Assembly (NCBI RefSeq): GCF_040081985.1
Contig: NZ_JBEBMH010000001.1
Location: 434,001 to 498,000, forward strand
DNA length: 64,000 nt
From: Kumtagia yinganensis
GTDB lineage: Bacteria > Pseudomonadota > Alphaproteobacteria > Rhizobiales > Rhizobiaceae
Reading direction: 5' to 3'
Of this stretch, positions 61,453 through 64,000 are shown one piece after another (the first letter of the stretch is position 1; the number at the start of each line of letters is the position of its first letter). A model generated the notes under the pieces. The model saw nothing but the letters and a program-made list of their open reading frames with translations, did no database searches and was not told where the DNA came from. Position numbers and translations under genes: made by a program.

Positions 61453-62826
61453 ATGGACACCTCGCCAGCCCCGTTCCGCCCGCCCGCGCCTGTGCCGCGC
61501 ACGTCGCCGCCGTCGATGCTGGAGATGATCCGCATCATCTACCGCAATCCGCTCGAGCTTTGGGGCGAGCCTTCCTACAACCAGCCGTGGATATTGGTGA
61601 ACGGCGTCGGCGGGCCCTTGATCGTCGCCAACGATCCCGGCCTGATCCGGCACGTGCTGGTCGATAACGCGAAAAACTACAAGCTCGCCACCGTGCGCCA
61701 GAAGGTGCTGCGGCCGATACTGCGCGACGGGCTGCTGACGGCGGAAGGGCAGGTGTGGAAGCGCTCGCGCAAGGCGATGGCGCCGGTGTTCACACCCCGC
61801 CACATCTTCGGATTCGCCGAGCCGATGCTCAGGCGGACCGAGGCCTTTGCAGAGCGCTACGAGGATGTCGACGACACCGTGGACATGGCCCACGAGATGA
61901 CGCTGCTGACCTTCGACATCATGGCCGAAACCCTGTTCTCCAACGAAATAGCGGGCGAACCCGGCAGTTTCGGCGGCGAGATCGAGCGGCTGTTCGAGAC
62001 CATGGGGCGGGTCGATCCGCTTGACATTCTTCGCGCGCCTGACTGGCTGCCGCGCTTCACGCATATCCGCGGGCGGCGGACGATGAAGTTCTTCCGGAAA
62101 ATCGTCACCGACACGGTGGCGATGCGCATCGAGCGGATGAAGAGGACGCCGTACGACGTGCCGGAGGATTTTCTCACGCTTCTCCTTAACGCCGAGGGCA
62201 AGGACGGGCTGACCCGGCAGGAGGTGGAGGACAACATCATCACCTTCATCGGCGCCGGCCACGAGACGACCGCCCGCGCGCTGGGCTGGACGCTCTATTG
62301 CCTGGCCGAGGCGCCGTGGGAGCGCGCGCCGATCGAGGACGAGATCGACCGGGTGATGAAAAGCGAGCCCGACCCGGTGAGATGGCTGGACCTGATGCCG
62401 CTGACGCGATCAGCCTTCGAGGAGGCGATGCGGCTCTATCCGCCGGCGCCGTCGATCAACCGCGAGCCGATCGAGCCGGAAACCTTTGACACGTTGCAAA
62501 TCCCGCGCGGCGCACAGGTGCTGGTGATGCCCTGGGTGGTGCACCGGCACAGGAAACTGTGGGACGATCCGAACGCCTTCCTGCCGTCGCGGTTCCATCC
62601 CGGCAACAGGGACAAGATCAACCGTTTCCAGTACTTGCCTTTCGGCGCAGGACCGCGGACCTGCATCGGCGCGACATTCGCCATGCAGGAGGCGGTCATC
62701 GCGCTCGCCGTGCTCTTGTCGCGCTTCCGCTTCGACACGGTGGCCGAGACGAAACCCTGGCCTGTGCAGAAGCTGACGACGCAGCCGCAGGGTGGGTTGC
62801 CGATGCGGGTGACGCGGCGGAAGTAA
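61453..62826 (+). CDS. Cytochrome P450
   Basis: Haem-thiolate monooxygenase of 457 aa. The I-helix oxygen-activation motif is FIGAGHETTARAL (about residue 260), the K-helix ExxR is EEAMRLYPPAPSI, the PERF-like region is FLPSRFHPGNRDKINRF and the haem loop is FGAGPRTCIGATFAM with the ligand Cys at about residue 410. No membrane anchor is evident, so it is a soluble bacterial type needing separate redox partners, none of which is adjacent. The substrate is unknown; related rhizobial proteins are orphan P450s near gyrB. Confidence 0.93.
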   Translation: MDTSPAPFRPPAPVPRTSPPSMLEMIRIIYRNPLELWGEPSYNQPWILVNGVGGPLIVANDPGLIRHVLVDNAKNYKLATVRQKVLRPILRDGLLTAEGQVWKRSRKAMAPVFTPRHIFGFAEPMLRRTEAFAERYEDVDDTVDMAHEMTLLTFDIMAETLFSNEIAGEPGSFGGEIERLFETMGRVDPLDILRAPDWLPRFTHIRGRRTMKFFRKIVTDTVAMRIERMKRTPYDVPEDFLTLLLNAEGKDGLTRQEVEDNIITFIGAGHETTARALGWTLYCLAEAPWERAPIEDEIDRVMKSEPDPVRWLDLMPLTRSAFEEAMRLYPPAPSINREPIEPETFDTLQIPRGAQVLVMPWVVHRHRKLWDDPNAFLPSRFHPGNRDKINRFQYLPFGAGPRTCIGATFAMQEAVIALAVLLSRFRFDTVAETKPWPVQKLTTQPQGGLPMRVTRRK

Positions 62827-62869
62827 CGCCACCCGCATGGATATGTGCAGCACGTTTTCGCGTCGCCGA

Positions 62870-63247
62870 TCAGTTCCGCCCATGAAAAATGTTCTCGACA
62901 TGCACGGGCCAGCGCCAGGGCAGGACTGCGACGAGGTCGAAGCGCATGGAGAGGCGGGCATGGTCGCGCTGGCGCGTCAGCCAGAGGTCGGCGGCGCCCT
63001 CGATGCGGCGTTCCGACGGATAGGAGATTGCTTCCATCGCCTGCATCAACGTAGCGCGTGCTTTCACCTCGACGATCAGCACGAGGTCGCCGCGCCGGGC
63101 GATCAGGTCGATCTCGCCGAGCGGCGTGCGGTAGCGGCGGGCGACGATGCGGAAACCCTTGGCCATGAGGGCGAGCGCGGCCAGCCATTCGCCGCGGTGG
63201 CCGCGGCGGTAGGCTTTTCGGCGGAAGAGTGTCTCATCCGGCTTCAT
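62870..63247 (-). CDS. YraN family protein (UPF0102)
   Basis: Small protein of 125 aa with a restriction-endonuclease-like fold. Family hallmarks are RRGHRGEWLAALALMAKGFR, then YRTPLGEIDLIARRGDLVLI and VEVKARATLMQAMEAIS, where E-D-(E)xK make a nuclease-like site. The ATG at 63247 is used; a GTG three codons upstream is an alternative. It lies downstream of rsmI, the usual genomic neighbour, and is convergent with the P450 gene. Its role is unclear; a DNA-repair or replication role has been suggested for the family. Confidence 0.9.
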   Translation of the reverse strand: MKPDETLFRRKAYRRGHRGEWLAALALMAKGFRIVARRYRTPLGEIDLIARRGDLVLIVEVKARATLMQAMEAISYPSERRIEGAADLWLTRQRDHARLSMRFDLVAVLPWRWPVHVENIFHGRN

Positions 63248-63256
63248 TAGAGCCAC

Positions 63257-63403
63257 GGATGTTCAAGTTTGACCGTCCTGCCGGGTCAATTTGACCCAAA
63301 TCCTTCGGGCTTCGGCTCGGCCGTACCAACCGGTATGACCTGCGACGAACCCCTCGACCTTGTGTCGAATTGCCTCCGACAGGACGGTCAAACTTGAACA
63401 TCC
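63257..63403. repeat. 147-bp element with 24-bp perfect terminal inverted repeats
   Basis: The arms, 63257-63280 and 63380-63403, are perfect inverted copies of 24 bp containing GTTCAAGTTTGACCGTCCTG. An inner GGTCAATTTGACC palindrome lies at 63283-63296. The right arm forms the last codons and stop of rsmI (ending in Ser-Asp-Val-Gln-Val), and the left arm abuts the yraN start. It may be a MITE-like insertion that replaced the original rsmI stop, or a transcript hairpin. Confidence 0.75.
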
Positions 63404-64000
63404 GAGGCTCTTGCCTTCAGGTCCATGAGGCGGCGGTAGAGGTCCGGCTTGCGGCCTCCGGTCATGCGCGCGGCTTCGGCCGCGGCTTTCGAGGCCGGCA
63501 TCTCGGCTGCGAGCGACAGCAGCAGGCGGTCAATGTCGCCGGCATCGAGCGGCGTTTCGGCGACGGGCGGGCCGACAGAGACGACGATCTCGCCCTTCGG
63601 GGTGTCGGCGGCCGCATAGTGTTCCGCCAGGCCGGCAAGGGTGCCGGTGCGCATTTCCTCGAAGGTCTTGGTCAGTTCACGGCCGACGGCGGCGTTGCGC
63701 GCTCCGTAGACGTCGACCATGGCGGCGAGCGTGTCGGCGACCCGGCGCGGGGATTCGAAGAAGACGAGCGTCGCCGGAACGGCTTTCAATTCTTCCAGCC
63801 GGGAGCGGCGTTGCCCGTCCTTCACCGGCAGAAATCCGGCGAACAGGAACGTGTCCGAGGGCAGGCCGGAGGCTGTCAGAGCCGCGAGCACGGCCGACGG
63901 GCCGGGGATCGGCACGACCCGGATGCCGGCGGCGAGCGCCTTTTCCACCAGCCTGAAGCCGGGATCGGAGACCAGCGGCGTGCCGGCGTCGGAAACCAGG
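63388..64000 (-). CDS. rsmI: 16S rRNA 2'-O-ribose C1402 methyltransferase (partial)
   Basis: C-terminal 203 codons of RsmI, a SAM-dependent enzyme that methylates C1402 of 16S rRNA. The gene continues past the right end of the window. At the very edge it reads LVSDAGTPLVSDPGFRLV, the RsmI signature, followed by RVVPIPGPSAVLAALTASGL, FLFAGFLP and the VFFESPRRVADTLAAM motif. The C-terminal domain matches the family. Its stop codon lies within the inverted repeat at 63380-63403. Confidence 0.95.
   Translation of the reverse strand, partial: LVSDAGTPLVSDPGFRLVEKALAAGIRVVPIPGPSAVLAALTASGLPSDTFLFAGFLPVKDGQRRSRLEELKAVPATLVFFESPRRVADTLAAMVDVYGARNAAVGRELTKTFEEMRTGTLAGLAEHYAAADTPKGEIVVSVGPPVAETPLDAGDIDRLLLSLAAEMPASKAAAEAARMTGGRKPDLYRRLMDLKARASDVQV

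Noticed and set aside
61014..61538. 174-codon open frame over the gyrB-P450 spacer
   Set aside because: It runs through two copies of the dispersed hairpin repeat and into the P450 gene; no independent support.

Overview
The window is high-GC DNA with short intergenic gaps, many solute-binding ABC operons, divergently transcribed regulators and numerous dispersed palindromic repeats. Gene content (glxBCD/mgsABC-type cluster, ugp operon, homodimeric E1 dehydrogenase with an Lrp regulator, hydroxyquinol and beta-ketoadipate genes, gyrB next to an orphan P450, yraN-rsmI) points to a chromosomal segment of a Rhizobiales bacterium, most likely Mesorhizobium or a close relative in Phyllobacteriaceae. 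This placement is inferred from gene families and style; no rRNA or tRNA gene was seen.

Layout. 1-4 kb: sugar-type solute-binding protein (minus), divergent from an SDR dehydrogenase and a LacI regulator. 3.8-4.0 kb: a 208-bp almost perfect palindrome. 4-7 kb: Lrp regulator divergent from a homodimeric 2-oxoacid dehydrogenase E1. 7.1-18.9 kb: a small hypothetical protein, then CocE-type hydrolase, a five-gene peptide-type ABC importer, an aromatic amino acid lyase homologue lacking the usual MIO serine, an ornithine cyclodeaminase family enzyme and a divergent XRE-cupin regulator. 19-23.4 kb: N-methylglutamate synthase-like mgsABC (glxBCD) plus a glutamine synthetase family enzyme. 23.6-27.9 kb: ugpBAEC glycerol-3-phosphate importer. 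28.6-32.2 kb: TrmO-like protein, molbindin and modABC. 32.3 kb: a frameshifted SnoaL-like gene.

32.8-49.8 kb is the most coherent block: LysR regulator, two intradiol dioxygenases, a VOC dioxygenase with a carboxylesterase, maleylacetate reductase, a complete branched-chain-type ABC importer, an FAD phenol hydroxylase, then pcaF, pcaJ, pcaI and an IclR regulator. Together these would import an aromatic, hydroxylate it to hydroxyquinol, cleave it to maleylacetate, reduce that to 3-oxoadipate and convert it to succinyl-CoA and acetyl-CoA. The block is interrupted at 45.5-46.75 kb by a less GC-rich accessory patch holding a small unknown protein, a MITE-like inverted repeat and a VOC gene remnant.

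50.9-57 kb: MBL-fold hydrolase, PCu(A)C copper chaperone with a small Cys-rich exported protein, Lrp-arginase-ornithine cyclodeaminase (arginine to proline), SDR with divergent TetR. 57.2-64 kb: a hypothetical protein whose gene has absorbed a dispersed repeat, gyrB, repeat-rich spacer, cytochrome P450, YraN and the 3' part of rsmI, which runs off the window.

At least three dispersed repeat families are visible: a family with GGGGACAGTTTACTTT arms (copies at 22.0, 58.0, 61.1 and 61.2 kb), a family carrying the CCTTCTCCCC/GGGGAGAAGG stem (1-151, 40.6-40.8 and 46.7 kb), and a CTGCCGG-type palindrome (7.8 and 26.5 kb).
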